From: Acidimicrobiaceae bacterium
GTDB taxonomy: Bacteria > Actinomycetota > Acidimicrobiia > Acidimicrobiales > UBA8592
Direction of reading: 5' to 3'
DNA: 64,000 bases
Assembly: GCA_024641655.1 (NCBI GenBank)
Contig: JAHECR010000008.1
Coordinates: forward strand, 1-64,000
Shown in pieces: positions 54,839-63,766 of the stretch (positions are counted from its first letter, which is position 1; every line of letters starts with the position of its first letter). Made by a program: the position numbers and the translations under genes. The notes under the pieces were generated by a model. That model saw only the letters and a list, made by a program, of their open reading frames with translations, was not told the DNA's origin and did not search any database.

Positions 54839-55411
54839 TCAGGCCTCTGCCGTCCCGCCCTTGGGCTCGGCTTCGGCCTCTGGCTCTGGTGCGGGCTCCG
54901 CTTCTGGCTCTGGTGCGGGCTCCGCTTCTGGCTCTGGTGCGGGCTCCGCTTCTGGTTCTGGTTCTGGCGCGGCTGTCGCCTCTGGCTCGGGCTCTGCTGC
55001 CGGTTCGGGCTCGGGTTCTGGCTCGGGCTCGGGCTCCGCTGCCGGTTCGGGTTCGGCTGCCGATTCGGCTCCTGCCTCGGCTTCGGTTGCTGGTTCGGCT
55101 GCCGCTTCGGGCTCGAGTTCGCCCGCAGCGTCGGTATCGGGCTCGTCGTCGGCAACCGGGAGCGGTCCACCGGCGCGCAGGGAGTTCACCGCCTCCACGA
55201 GCTCGCGGTAGGTGGCGTCGGCCGCGGTCTTCTCCTCGGCCGACGCCTTGGAGTTGTTCTGGAGCTTCTTCAGCACCGCGGCCGCGTCCTGTTTGCGTTG
55301 CTCGGCCTTCTCGATGGCGCGCTGGGTCTGGCGGGCGGCCTCGGTGCGGGCGAGCCCCGCGTTGAAGATCTCGAGGGCGGTGTTCAGTTCTTCCTCGGTT
55401 GCCCGTGCCAT
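54839..55411 (-). CDS. Coiled-coil protein with Glu-Pro-Ala repeat tail
   Basis: 190 residues; ATG at 55411 with GAAGGA about 8 nt upstream. N-terminal 80 residues are helical and charged ([20 protein letters not shown]...[13 protein letters not shown]). After about residue 88 the chain is almost only Glu, Pro and Ala ([15 protein letters not shown]), with a perfect 24-bp repeat. Such tails are extended and could cross the wall or tether. Function unknown. Convergent with the channel gene and divergent from pcrA; -10-like TACCTT lies upstream at 55469-55474. Confidence 0.7.
   Translation of the reverse strand: MARATEEELNTALEIFNAGLARTEAARQTQRAIEKAEQRKQDAAAVLKKLQNNSKASAEEKTAADATYRELVEAVNSLRAGGPLPVADDEPDTDAAGELEPEAAAEPATEAEAGAESAAEPEPAAEPEPEPEPEPEPAAEPEPEATAAPEPEPEAEPAPEPEAEPAPEPEAEPAPEPEAEAEPKGGTAEA
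54881..54952. repeat. Perfect 24-bp tandem repeat, three copies
   Basis: Three identical 24-bp units (start tggctctggtgcgggctccg) inside the EP-repeat gene, coding on the minus strand for the octapeptide EAEPAPEP. The exact identity suggests very recent expansion. Confidence 0.95.
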
Positions 55412-55568
55412 CGGTGCGTCCTTCGATCGAGATGCGTGTCTCGTGGCCTTCGCCACCTGCGGACACGCAAGGTAGTGGCTTCGGGCGCCCCATGACGAAC
55501 GCCACGCCTGCTTCGACGTGCGATGGCAACGCCGTTCGCTGCGGCCCGAGGGTGTCGCTTCGGACCGG

Positions 55569-55574
55569 TAGGGT
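55569..55574 (+). promoter_or_regulatory. -10 box of pcrA
   Basis: TAGGGT eight nt before the ATG at 55583; leaderless or nearly so. Confidence 0.45.
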
Positions 55575-55582
55575 GATCCCCA

Positions 55583-57793
55583 ATGGCCTCGACCGCACTC
55601 ACCGAAGGTCTCAACCCCGATCAGCTCGACGCGGTCGTGCACGCCGTGGGGCCGCTGCTGGTCGTCGCCGGTGCCGGTTCGGGCAAGACGCGAGTGCTCA
55701 CCCATCGCATCGCCCACCTCATCGAGCACGAAGGGGTCTCGCCGTTCGAGATCCTGGCGATCACGTTCACCAACAAGGCCGCCAGCGAGATGAAGGCCCG
55801 TGTCGGTGCCCTGATCGGGCCCGTCGCCGAGAAGATGTGGGTCTCGACCTTCCACTCCGCCTGCGTGCGTATCCTGCGCCGCGACGCCGCAGTGCTCGGG
55901 TATCCGTCGTCGTTCACGATCTACGACCAGGCCGACGCCGTGCGCCTCACCGGCTACGTACTGCGTGATATGAACCTCGACAACAAGCGCTTCCCGCCGC
56001 GCGCCGTGCACGCCACGATCTCGGTCGCCAAGAACGAGCTCGTCGACGTGCACAGCTATCGCGAGCGGGCCCAGACGATCTTCGAGCGCAAGATCGCCGA
56101 CGTGTACGGCGAGTACCAGGTTCGCCTCCGCCGGGCCGGCGCCATGGACTTCGACGATCTGTTGGGCGTCACCGTCGAGCTCTTCCGCCGCCACCCCGAC
56201 GTCCTCGAGCACTACCGCCGCCGGTTCCGTCACGTGCTCGTCGACGAGTACCAGGACACCAATCCGGTCCAGAACGAGCTCGTCATGCTGCTCGCCGCCG
56301 AGCATCGCAATGTGTGTGTCGTCGGCGATCAGGACCAGTCGATCTACGCGTTCCGATCAGCCGACATCCGCAACATCATCGACTTCGAGAAGCGGTTCCC
56401 CGACACCACCGTCGTCCTGCTCGAGCAGAACTACCGCAGCAGCCAGACCATCCTCGACGCGGCGAACGCGGTCATCGCCAACAACCTCGGGCGCAAGCCC
56501 AAGGAACTGTGGACCGACGCCGGTGCGGGCGACAAGATCGTCCGCTACCACGCCGATGACGAGATGGACGAGGCCCGTTGGATCGCGCACGAGCTCGCCC
56601 GACTCCACGACGGCGGCACCTATCGCTGGCGCGACATGGCGGTCTTCTACCGCACCAACGCGCAGAGCCGCGTGCTCGAGGAACACCTGGTGCGAGTGGG
56701 GATTCCCTACAAGGTCATCGGCGGTACCCGCTTCTACGACCGGCGTGAGATCAAGGACGCGCTCGCGTACCTGAGGGCGGTGGTGAATCCGATCGACGAG
56801 GTGTCCCTCAAACGGGTGCTGAACACGCCCAAGCGCGGGGTGGGCGACACCAGCGTGGCCAGGCTCGACACGTGGGCCGCAGCAAGCGGGCTCACCTTCG
56901 AACAGGCTCTGCTGCGCGCCCCGGAGGCCGGCGTCACCGGCCGGGCCGTGCGCGGGCTCGAGGAGTTCGCCCGCGTCATCGTCAAGGGCCGCGACCTCGT
57001 CGGCGAGGGGCCAGCACCGATCCTGCAGGAGCTGCTCGAAGCGTCGGGCTATCTTGCCGAGCTCGAGGCCGAGCACTCGGTCGAAGCCGACAGCCGACTC
57101 GAGAACCTCGCTGAGCTCGTCGGCATGGCGCAGCAGTTCGACGACGTCAACGAGTTCCTCGAACAGGTGAGCCTGGTCGCCGACACCGACGACCTCGACG
57201 ACGAGTCCGCGGTCGTGTTGATGACCCTGCACGCTGCCAAGGGGCTCGAGTACCCGGTGGTCTTCCTCATCGGGCTCGAAGACGGTGTGTTCCCCCACAT
57301 CCGCTCGCTCGGCGAACCTGCCGAGCTCGAAGAGGAGCGCCGGCTCGCGTACGTGGGTATCACCCGGGCCGAGGAGCGTCTGTACCTCACCAATGCCTGG
57401 AGCCGCACGCTCTACGGGGCCACCCAGTACAACCCGCCGAGCCGGTTCCTCGACGAGATCCCCGAACACCTCGTCGTCGAGGCCGAGGGGAGCCGGTCCG
57501 ATCGGCGCCGCGCCGGGCGGTCGAACTTCGGTGTGGGTCGCCACCGCGAACGCCAGGTCGACGCCGCGCTGCGTCCGAGCGCCGACGGCCCGCCAAGGCC
57601 GGCCGGGCCGGTGCCGAGCGGGGCCGACGAACTCGGTCTGCGCGTCGGCGACGACGTGCGCCACGCCACCTTCGGTGAGGGGGTCATCATCGACATCGTG
57701 GGGCAGGGCGACAAGGCCGAGGCCCGGGTGCATTTCTCGGGAACCGGCGAGAAGACGCTCCTGCTCAGCTGGGCGCCGCTCGAGAAGATCTGA
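55583..57793 (+). CDS. pcrA: UvrD/PcrA/Rep-family ATP-dependent DNA helicase
   Basis: 736 residues, family length. SF1A motifs in order: Q motif [23 protein letters not shown], Ia [88 protein letters not shown]. The end (about 690-736, [20 protein letters not shown]) is the Tudor-like RNA polymerase-binding fold of PcrA/UvrD. 3'-5' helicase for repair and transcription-replication conflicts. Confidence 0.97.
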   Translation: MASTALTEGLNPDQLDAVVHAVGPLLVVAGAGSGKTRVLTHRIAHLIEHEGVSPFEILAITFTNKAASEMKARVGALIGPVAEKMWVSTFHSACVRILRRDAAVLGYPSSFTIYDQADAVRLTGYVLRDMNLDNKRFPPRAVHATISVAKNELVDVHSYRERAQTIFERKIADVYGEYQVRLRRAGAMDFDDLLGVTVELFRRHPDVLEHYRRRFRHVLVDEYQDTNPVQNELVMLLAAEHRNVCVVGDQDQSIYAFRSADIRNIIDFEKRFPDTTVVLLEQNYRSSQTILDAANAVIANNLGRKPKELWTDAGAGDKIVRYHADDEMDEARWIAHELARLHDGGTYRWRDMAVFYRTNAQSRVLEEHLVRVGIPYKVIGGTRFYDRREIKDALAYLRAVVNPIDEVSLKRVLNTPKRGVGDTSVARLDTWAAASGLTFEQALLRAPEAGVTGRAVRGLEEFARVIVKGRDLVGEGPAPILQELLEASGYLAELEAEHSVEADSRLENLAELVGMAQQFDDVNEFLEQVSLVADTDDLDDESAVVLMTLHAAKGLEYPVVFLIGLEDGVFPHIRSLGEPAELEEERRLAYVGITRAEERLYLTNAWSRTLYGATQYNPPSRFLDEIPEHLVVEAEGSRSDRRRAGRSNFGVGRHRERQVDAALRPSADGPPRPAGPVPSGADELGLRVGDDVRHATFGEGVIIDIVGQGDKAEARVHFSGTGEKTLLLSWAPLEKI

Positions 57794-57841
57794 CCTCGCC
57801 GCGTCAGCAGGCGCCCCTGGGTGCTCTGCGCCCCCGGTCCG

Positions 57842-59353
57842 CTACTCGAGCAGCTCCACGATGTTCGCTCCACTGACCTCGCCGCCTTCGGCGTCGGTCG
57901 GCGCGATCACCGACGGGACGGTGTTGTTCGGCAGCAACCAGCCGGTGACCTGGTCGAGAGGCGACCCGCCGTTGGGCACGTGCACCTCCGGCGAGGATTC
58001 GCCGGCCTCGACGATCGTGGCGCCACCGCCGGTGGGGAAGTAGAGGCCCTGCACCCAGACCGCCCGGAACCCCGACACCCGGACCACTTTTCGGCCTCGA
58101 GGCAGGGTGGTTTCGATGGTCTGGGGGACGATGGCGAACCGTGGGTTGTCGTCGATGTCGAGCTTGCCGTTGCCGTCGCCGTCCTCGGTGAACAGGGGCT
58201 CGTAGACGCTGCCCGCGGCAGTCCCGGTCACGTAGTCGGTGAGGCACGTCTCGATGTTCGCGGTGGCAGCCGTGAACGACAGACCGTCGAAGGTGCCCCG
58301 GAGACAACTCGTCGGCGCGTTGACCAGCGTGCTCGGGATGTAGCGCCACAATGGCGTGTTGTCGATGACGTGGTGGTTGTCCTCGTGTTCGATGACGATC
58401 GTGTCGCCGAGCGGGGTCGTGTTGGTGAGCCTGCCGGCGAAGAAGATGCCCTGGATGGTCTCGCCGGCCACCAGACCTTCCCAGAGACCGTTGCCGAGGC
58501 CGGTGTCGGTGTAGAACTGATTGGGTCCGAACGGTTTGGAGCAACTGTCGGTCACGCCCGTGCCGTTCCAGACGCGCAGCAGGTGGTCGATTCCCTTGGC
58601 GACGTTGATGGTGAACACGTCGTTGTCGTTGGTGTTGCACGGGATCGTGTCGGTTTTGAAGGCCTTGTCGCCGTAGATCGAAACCTGGAGCGCGTGGAAG
58701 TTGCCGCTCGCGGCGCCGTCGCAGGGCGGAATGGCGGCACCACCGCTCGCCGATCGCAGGCAGATCTGGGAACCGTCCTCGGCACCACCCAGGACGGTGA
58801 AGGGCAGCACGCCGCCGATGCCCGAATACCGGACCCAGCCGATTGCGCCCGCGCTGATGTGGAACGAGTCCTTGCCGAGGACGCCGCCGAAGACGGTCGG
58901 GATCTCGAGGTCGGGAAGCCGGACCCGCACTCGGCCCGTGTCGTCGAAGCTGATGCAGTTCGTCGGGTGGCCTCCGACGACGCCGAGAGTTGCGAATGCC
59001 TTGTCGTCGGTGCAGTTCGCCGTGGACCATCGCTCGGTCCATTCGTCGTCGCCGTACTGGATGTCGAGATTGGCGCGAACCTCCGTTGCGATGCGCTCGG
59101 AGGCCTCCTGCTGACCGAAGGGAATGTCCTGCGCGCCCGAGAGTAGGCCGATGTCCACGGCCGCCTGGGCGTTGCGCCGAGCGTCATAGGCAATGCCCAC
59201 GTCGATTGCGAGCGCCGCCATGCCGGCCAGGACGACGAGCAGGAGTCCCACGATCACCGCGACCGCTCCCCGACTCTCGGTCGATCGCGAGACGAACGGG
59301 GCTTGGGGAGCTGCACGCGATGGCCGTTCGCTCATTTCGATCAGCTCGGACAT
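57842..59353 (-). CDS. TadG-like (Flp pilus-assembly type) pseudopilin/secreted protein
   Basis: About 503 residues; ATG at 59353 with GAGG before it, overlapping the TadE-like stop by 13 bp. N-terminal TadE/G-type helix: SRGAVAVIVGLLLVVLAGMA, then DVGIAYDARRNAQAAVDIG. The rest is extracellular, beta-rich, with several Cys (for example NCTDDKAF, CISFDDTG, CLTDYVTG) and a DGDGNGKLDIDD calcium-like loop. No VWA domain is recognised. Probably part of a tight-adherence-type surface structure; the ATPase and main pilin genes are not in the window. Confidence 0.8.
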   Translation of the reverse strand: MSELIEMSERPSRAAPQAPFVSRSTESRGAVAVIVGLLLVVLAGMAALAIDVGIAYDARRNAQAAVDIGLLSGAQDIPFGQQEASERIATEVRANLDIQYGDDEWTERWSTANCTDDKAFATLGVVGGHPTNCISFDDTGRVRVRLPDLEIPTVFGGVLGKDSFHISAGAIGWVRYSGIGGVLPFTVLGGAEDGSQICLRSASGGAAIPPCDGAASGNFHALQVSIYGDKAFKTDTIPCNTNDNDVFTINVAKGIDHLLRVWNGTGVTDSCSKPFGPNQFYTDTGLGNGLWEGLVAGETIQGIFFAGRLTNTTPLGDTIVIEHEDNHHVIDNTPLWRYIPSTLVNAPTSCLRGTFDGLSFTAATANIETCLTDYVTGTAAGSVYEPLFTEDGDGNGKLDIDDNPRFAIVPQTIETTLPRGRKVVRVSGFRAVWVQGLYFPTGGGATIVEAGESSPEVHVPNGGSPLDQVTGWLLPNNTVPSVIAPTDAEGGEVSGANIVELLE

Positions 59354-59850
59354 GGCGCCTCGGTGATCGCAGACCACTGGGCCTCTTGTTCGAGCCTGAC
59401 CTCGAGATCGCTTGCGAGGACCTTGTCGCCGAGGAGTGGGTCGAACCAGCCGGTGACGGTCTGGAGATCGGTGGACACCCTGATCGTGGCGACCGCACCC
59501 GCGGAAACAGAGGCCGCGTCTGCGAATGCGAGCGACACGACGACGTCGTCCGCGAAGTCCATGCGGTTACAGATGGTGGCGACGAGGTAGTCGGTCTGCT
59601 GGGCTGCGGTCATGGACTCCGCGTCCTCGCCGGGGGGGAACGCGTTGACCGAGATGAGCCGGGCCCCTTCGCGGGCGCCGTGGCGGATGTCGAGCATCTG
59701 GGCATAAGCCCATCCGAACTCGATGATCCCGAACAAGATCGTCAGCAGCAGCGGGACGACGAGCGCGAACTCGACGGCTGCTGCGCCCCGGCTCTCCTGG
59801 CCAGAAGCTCGACTTGGTTTCCGCACCTTGCACACCGCCCGCTCGCTCAA
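59341..59850 (-). CDS. TadE-like pseudopilin
   Basis: About 169 residues. The start is unusual: TTG at 59850, with in-frame GTG codons at 59835 and 59826 as alternatives. TadE pattern: SRGAAAVEFALVVPLLLTIL, FGIIEFGWAYAQ, REGARLIS, then an outer domain (CNRMDFADDVVVSLAFAD). Processed and carried out with TadG-type partners. Translation is coupled to the TadG-like gene. A short unassigned gap separates it from the next gene upstream. Confidence 0.85.
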   Translation of the reverse strand: MSERAVCKVRKPSRASGQESRGAAAVEFALVVPLLLTILFGIIEFGWAYAQMLDIRHGAREGARLISVNAFPPGEDAESMTAAQQTDYLVATICNRMDFADDVVVSLAFADAASVSAGAVATIRVSTDLQTVTGWFDPLLGDKVLASDLEVRLEQEAQWSAITEAPCPS

Positions 59851-59989
59851 TCCCGCGGTTCACGGGACACCGCGTAGATCGGTTCGCATTGGGGGGCTTG
59901 TTACGTCATCGGGCCGAATTCGGCGATGAACTGGTTCGTCGGACCCATGAGGGCCTGGGAAGGAAGCGCACACTCGCGACCCAGGCGCG

Positions 59990-60463
59990 TCAGGCTTGGT
60001 TCAGATCCACCTGGAGGTCACCGTTGGCATCGACGGTCACGCCGTACTGCAGGAGACCCTCGCCGTCGGGCGGGAACACGTTGTTCGGCGCACAGGCATC
60101 GACGAACTGCTGCGCAGTGCTGTCCCACGTCAGACCTGCTTGGCAACCGGAAGGGTCCGACGGTGAGCGCGCGTCGATTGCATACCAACCGGCGGCCGGA
60201 TCGTCGCCGAGGTGTTGGAGGTAGATCGGACGGGAGCGACTGAGCGACGAGAACAGGATCGGTGCCCGGTCGCGTGCGATCGTCTCCGCTCTCGCTTCGG
60301 CCTGCCCCGCTCCGAAAGTGTCGTCACCGAGCTTGAACTGGACGTCACCGGAGCCGGCGAGCCACACCACGAGCACGAGCAGGCCGATACCGAGCGCGAC
60401 GCTCCCCAACGCGAACACCAGCGTTCGAGGCAGGTTCAGTTTCGGTCCTTCGGAAACGGGCAT
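59990..60463 (-). CDS. Single-TM envelope protein with a degenerate Rieske-like look
   Basis: 157 residues from ATG at 60463; the longer frame upstream is Pro/Arg-rich and unlikely. TM at about 16-36 (LGSVALGIGLLVLVVWLAG), then about 115 outer residues. The late part (CQAGLTWDSTAQQFVDAC, FPPDGEGLLQYGVTVDANGD) has the spacing of a Rieske cluster-binding segment but lacks the Cys-x-His ligand pairs, so any [2Fe-2S] centre is improbable. Two Cys could form a disulfide. It may belong to the tad-like group; function unknown. Confidence 0.68.
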   Translation of the reverse strand: MPVSEGPKLNLPRTLVFALGSVALGIGLLVLVVWLAGSGDVQFKLGDDTFGAGQAEARAETIARDRAPILFSSLSRSRPIYLQHLGDDPAAGWYAIDARSPSDPSGCQAGLTWDSTAQQFVDACAPNNVFPPDGEGLLQYGVTVDANGDLQVDLNQA

Positions 60464-60663
60464 CGGCGGTGCTCTCGGGAGTCCTCGTATGGCAGCGGGT
60501 GGAGCGTAGAGGGCATCGTGGAGAAGTGACACCCGTCCTCGGCCCCAGTGGGGCGCCGGCTCGGCCGGGTCACTAGTATCCACCCGGTGTGTCGGGCCCA
60601 CCGAGTCCACGACTCGCGCGCACGACACCAGCCAGATCGGCACTTTCAGGAGGCAACGACGCC

Positions 60664-61803
60664 GTGGATCTGTTCGAGTATCAAGGGAAGCAGTTCTTCG
60701 CTTCCTACGGGATGCCGGTTTCGCCCGGCGAGATCGCCTTCACGGTCGATGAGGCCGTCGCTGCCGCCGAACGTCTCGGGACCCCGGTCATGGTCAAGGC
60801 CCAGGTCCATACGGGCGGGCGCGGCAAGGCGGGCGGGGTGAAGTTCGCGCCCGACATCGACGCCGTCCGCGAGCACGCCGGCAACATTCTCGGCCTCGAC
60901 ATCAAGGGCCACATCGTCGGTCGCGTCTGGATCGAGAAGGCATCCGACATCGCCGACGAGTACTACGCGAGCTTCACCCTCGACCGGTCTGCGAAGAAAC
61001 ACCTCGGGATGCTCTCCAAGGAGGGCGGTGTCGAGATCGAGACCGTCGCCGAGGAGAATCCCGACGCGATCGCCAAGATCTGGGTCGACCCCGTCGACGG
61101 CCTCTCCGAGGCGCAGTGCCGCGCCTGGGTCGCGGCCGCGAACCTTCCCGCCGAGGCCGTCGAGGGCTCGGTGGAGATCCTCACCAAGCTGTACACGGCC
61201 TATGTCGAAGGTGACGCCGATCTCGTGGAGATCAACCCGTTGATCCTCACCCCCGACGGCACCGTTCATGTGCTCGACGCCAAGGTCACCCTCGACGGCA
61301 ACAGCACGTTCCGCCACCCGGACTATGCCCAGTACGACGAGACCCAGACCCGTGACGAGCGGGAGACCGCAGCGCACGCGAAGGGCCTGCAGTACGTCGG
61401 TCTCGAAGGCAGCGTCGGGGTCATCGCCAACGGCGCCGGACTCGCCATGAGCACCGTCGACGTCGTCAACCAGGTCGGCGGGAAGCCCGCCAACTTCCTC
61501 GACATCGGCGGCGGCGCCAACGCCGACGTGATGGCCGGCGCGCTCGAGGTCATCAACAACGATCCGAACGTCAAGTCGATCCTGATCAACATCTTCGGTG
61601 GCATCACCCGAGGTGAAGAGGTCGCCAACGGCATCCTCGAAGCCATGAAGCGCGTCGCCATCGACTCGCCGATCGTGATTCGCCTCGACGGCACCAACGC
61701 CGACGAGGGTCGGGCGATCCTCGTGCCGAACCTGACCGACACGCTGATGATGGAAGACACCATGCTCGATGCGGCCCGCAAGGCCGTCGAGCTGGCCCGC
61801 TGA
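60664..61803 (+). CDS. sucC: Succinyl-CoA synthetase (ADP/GDP-forming) beta subunit
   Basis: 379 residues from a GTG with AGGAGG about 10 nt upstream. ATP-grasp beta subunit: DLFEYQGKQFFASYG, VMVKAQVHTGGRGKAGGVKF, LVEINPLILTPDG (metal site), GLAMSTVDVVNQVGG, ANFLDIGGGAN and the loop NIFGGITRGEEVANG. Part of the TCA cycle, converting succinyl-CoA to succinate with nucleotide triphosphate. Operon with sucD, 30 bp apart. Confidence 0.98.
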   Translation: MDLFEYQGKQFFASYGMPVSPGEIAFTVDEAVAAAERLGTPVMVKAQVHTGGRGKAGGVKFAPDIDAVREHAGNILGLDIKGHIVGRVWIEKASDIADEYYASFTLDRSAKKHLGMLSKEGGVEIETVAEENPDAIAKIWVDPVDGLSEAQCRAWVAAANLPAEAVEGSVEILTKLYTAYVEGDADLVEINPLILTPDGTVHVLDAKVTLDGNSTFRHPDYAQYDETQTRDERETAAHAKGLQYVGLEGSVGVIANGAGLAMSTVDVVNQVGGKPANFLDIGGGANADVMAGALEVINNDPNVKSILINIFGGITRGEEVANGILEAMKRVAIDSPIVIRLDGTNADEGRAILVPNLTDTLMMEDTMLDAARKAVELAR

Positions 61804-61833
61804 GCGTCCACGAAGACCAAAGGAGAACCAACC

Positions 61834-62718
61834 ATGTCGATCTTCGTTGACGAGAACACGAAGGTGATCTACCAGGGCCTCACCGGCTCCCAGGGCAGCT
61901 ACTACGGCAAGCTCAACCGTGACTATGGCACCCAGGTCGTGGCCGGCACCCATCCGACGAAGGCGGGCTCCGACGTCGACGGCATCCCCGTCTACGCGTC
62001 GGTCGCCGAAGCGAAGGCCGCCACCGGCGCCACGGCGTCGTGCATCTTCATCCCGGCGCCAGGCGTCCAGGGCGCGGTGCTCGAAGCGGCCGAGGCCGGC
62101 ATCGAGTTCATCGTGTCGATCACCGAGGGCGTGCCCGCCCACGACGAGGCCTACTTCTACAACAAGCTCAAGCGCGACTTTCCGCAGACGCGCCTGCTCG
62201 GGCCGAACTGCCCCGGCATCATCAGCCCCGGGAAGTGCAACATCGGTATCACTGCAGGGCACATCGCGAAAGCGGGCGGCCCTGTCGGCATCGTGAGCCG
62301 CTCGGGCACGCTGACCTACCAGGCGTTGTACGAGCTCAAGCAGAAGGGCATCGGGGTCACGACCTGCGTCGGCATCGGTGGTGATCCGGTGCCGGGCACC
62401 AGCTTCATCGACTGCCTCCGGGCGTTCGAGGCCGATCCCGAGACCAAGGCGGTCATGATGATCGGTGAGATCGGTGGCTCGGCCGAAGAAGAGGCCGCGG
62501 ACTTCATCAAGAACCACATGTCCAAGCCCATGTCGGCCTACATCGCCGGGGTCACTGCGCCCGCCGGGAAGAAGATGGGTCATGCCGGCGCCATCGTGTC
62601 GGGCGGGAAGGGCACGGCAAAGGCCAAGATGGAGGCCCTGGAGGATGCCGGCGTCAAGGTGGGCAACAACCCCACCGAGGCCGGCGAGCTCATGGCCGAG
62701 ATCGTCGCTGCGCTGTAG
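61834..62718 (+). CDS. sucD: Succinyl-CoA synthetase alpha subunit
   Basis: 294 residues. CoA-binding start VIYQGLTGSQGSYYGKLN, CIFIPAPGVQGAV, and the phospho-His region LLGPNCPGIISPGKCNIGI with the active-site His in the C-terminal stretch (GKKMGHAGAIVSGGKGTA). AAGGAGAA before the ATG. Forms the SucCD complex; followed by a strong terminator. Confidence 0.98.
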   Translation: MSIFVDENTKVIYQGLTGSQGSYYGKLNRDYGTQVVAGTHPTKAGSDVDGIPVYASVAEAKAATGATASCIFIPAPGVQGAVLEAAEAGIEFIVSITEGVPAHDEAYFYNKLKRDFPQTRLLGPNCPGIISPGKCNIGITAGHIAKAGGPVGIVSRSGTLTYQALYELKQKGIGVTTCVGIGGDPVPGTSFIDCLRAFEADPETKAVMMIGEIGGSAEEEAADFIKNHMSKPMSAYIAGVTAPAGKKMGHAGAIVSGGKGTAKAKMEALEDAGVKVGNNPTEAGELMAEIVAAL

Positions 62719-62738
62719 CGCCCACTCACCGCAGAACG

Positions 62739-62768
62739 GAAACGACCCGCCGAGAGGCGGGTCGTTTC
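62739..62768 (+). terminator. Intrinsic terminator of sucCD
   Basis: Perfect 13-bp stem GAAACGACCCGCC/GGCGGGTCGTTTC with a GAGA loop, 20 bp after the sucD stop; it lies before the convergent 62806 gene and could serve both strands. Confidence 0.85.
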
Positions 62769-62805
62769 GCGTCCGGAGACCGCCCTGGGGCGAAGTCCGA
62801 TGGGC

Positions 62806-63234
62806 TCAGATGGTGCGGGGCGGCTCGCTCGGCGCGCCCTCGGCCTGCATCTCCAAGTAGGCACCGACCAGGACCGCGATCGAGCCGAGCAGGCTCAAGA
62901 TGGTGCCGATCTTGGCGCTGTCGGAGCGGAACAGGATCGAGAAGCTGATCAGGAAGGCGGTGAACCCCAACACGGCGACGATCTGGTTCCGGCTGAAGCC
63001 GATGATCTGCTCGGGGAGCTTCACCTGTGGCGCGAAGGACGCAAGTGCGGGGACCGCGATGATGACCACCGCGATCACGAGCATGAAGAATCCCTGGAGG
63101 CCGAAGTCCCATAGGCTCCAGCCGTAGCTGCCGAAGGGCCCCGCGCTGTACGCCCGCCAGTCGAGGAAAGAGGCGATGAGGAGTGCAGCACCGCCGCCCA
63201 TGGCGGCGATGCTGGAGGGTCGAAGATCGTTCAT
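62806..63234 (-). CDS. Four-TM membrane protein, paralog of its neighbour
   Basis: 142 residues; GAGGAG before ATG. Four hydrophobic segments (about 9-27, 48-66, 83-100, 108-126). It shares the pattern GGGAA...SxLxW near TM1, a GF..(N/D)Q motif before TM3, and the length with the upstream gene (62 to 9 bp apart), so the two are tandem paralogs. No family recognised. A small integral membrane protein, perhaps of the DUF-type found next to central-metabolism genes in actinobacteria. Confidence 0.7.
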   Translation of the reverse strand: MNDLRPSSIAAMGGGAALLIASFLDWRAYSAGPFGSYGWSLWDFGLQGFFMLVIAVVIIAVPALASFAPQVKLPEQIIGFSRNQIVAVLGFTAFLISFSILFRSDSAKIGTILSLLGSIAVLVGAYLEMQAEGAPSEPPRTI

Positions 63235-63243
63235 GATGGCTCC

Positions 63244-63645
63244 TCAGATGCTCGTGGGTTCGCCGGCAGGTGCCGCGCGCATGGCCAGGACGGAACCAGC
63301 GGCCGCAGCCGCGGCGCCGATCCAGGTCAGATGGAGTCCGAACTTGATACCCGACTCGGTGATCAGGGCGAACGTCCACACGAAGGTCGCGAGTGCTGCG
63401 GTGAAGCAGAGTTGATCGAGCGTGAACCCGACGAAGCCCGCCGGCAACGACGTGCCCGGTGAGAACGCCCGCAGGCCCCCGACTGCCGCGAGCGCGGCGC
63501 CCAAGATGAGCACCAGGATGCCGAGGAGCCCCATGAAGTCGGTGCTCACCCCGCTGGTACTCCCGCCCCACTTGAGCAGGCTGCCGATGACCATCGCTGC
63601 GCCCCCTCCGAGCATCAGCAGTGGTCCGGGATTTGATGTGTCCAC
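63244..63645 (-). CDS. Four-TM membrane protein, first of the paralog pair
   Basis: 133 residues from GTG; GGGGAGG about 8 nt upstream. Four hydrophobic segments (about 8-25, 38-58, 75-93, 107-125). Same GGGAA...SLLKW and GF..DQ patterns as the following gene. Transcribed first; a -10-like TAGGGT lies near 63672 on the minus strand. Function unknown. Confidence 0.7.
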   Translation of the reverse strand: MDTSNPGPLLMLGGGAAMVIGSLLKWGGSTSGVSTDFMGLLGILVLILGAALAAVGGLRAFSPGTSLPAGFVGFTLDQLCFTAALATFVWTFALITESGIKFGLHLTWIGAAAAAAGSVLAMRAAPAGEPTSI

Positions 63646-63753
63646 GTGGTTCCTCCCCGCGTTTTGCCGCGACCCTAGTCAGCCGTCGGGCTTCGCACCA
63701 GCATTGCATGGTTTCGCTTCGCCGACGTCGTGGCAGCAACACGTCCCGACCAC

Positions 63754-63759
63754 TAGGTT
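63754..63759 (+). promoter_or_regulatory. -10 box of purN (leaderless)
   Basis: TAGGTT, seven nt before the GTG at 63767. Confidence 0.5.
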
Positions 63760-63766
63760 CCAGCGG

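Noticed and set aside
59990-60463. Rieske iron-sulfur protein
   Set aside because: The CxH...CxxH ligands are missing; only the spacing is suggestive.
60646-62583. 645-codon open frame antisense to sucC-sucD
   Set aside because: Shadow of high-GC coding DNA; the plus-strand genes have full motifs and ribosome sites, and the antisense protein has no domain signs.
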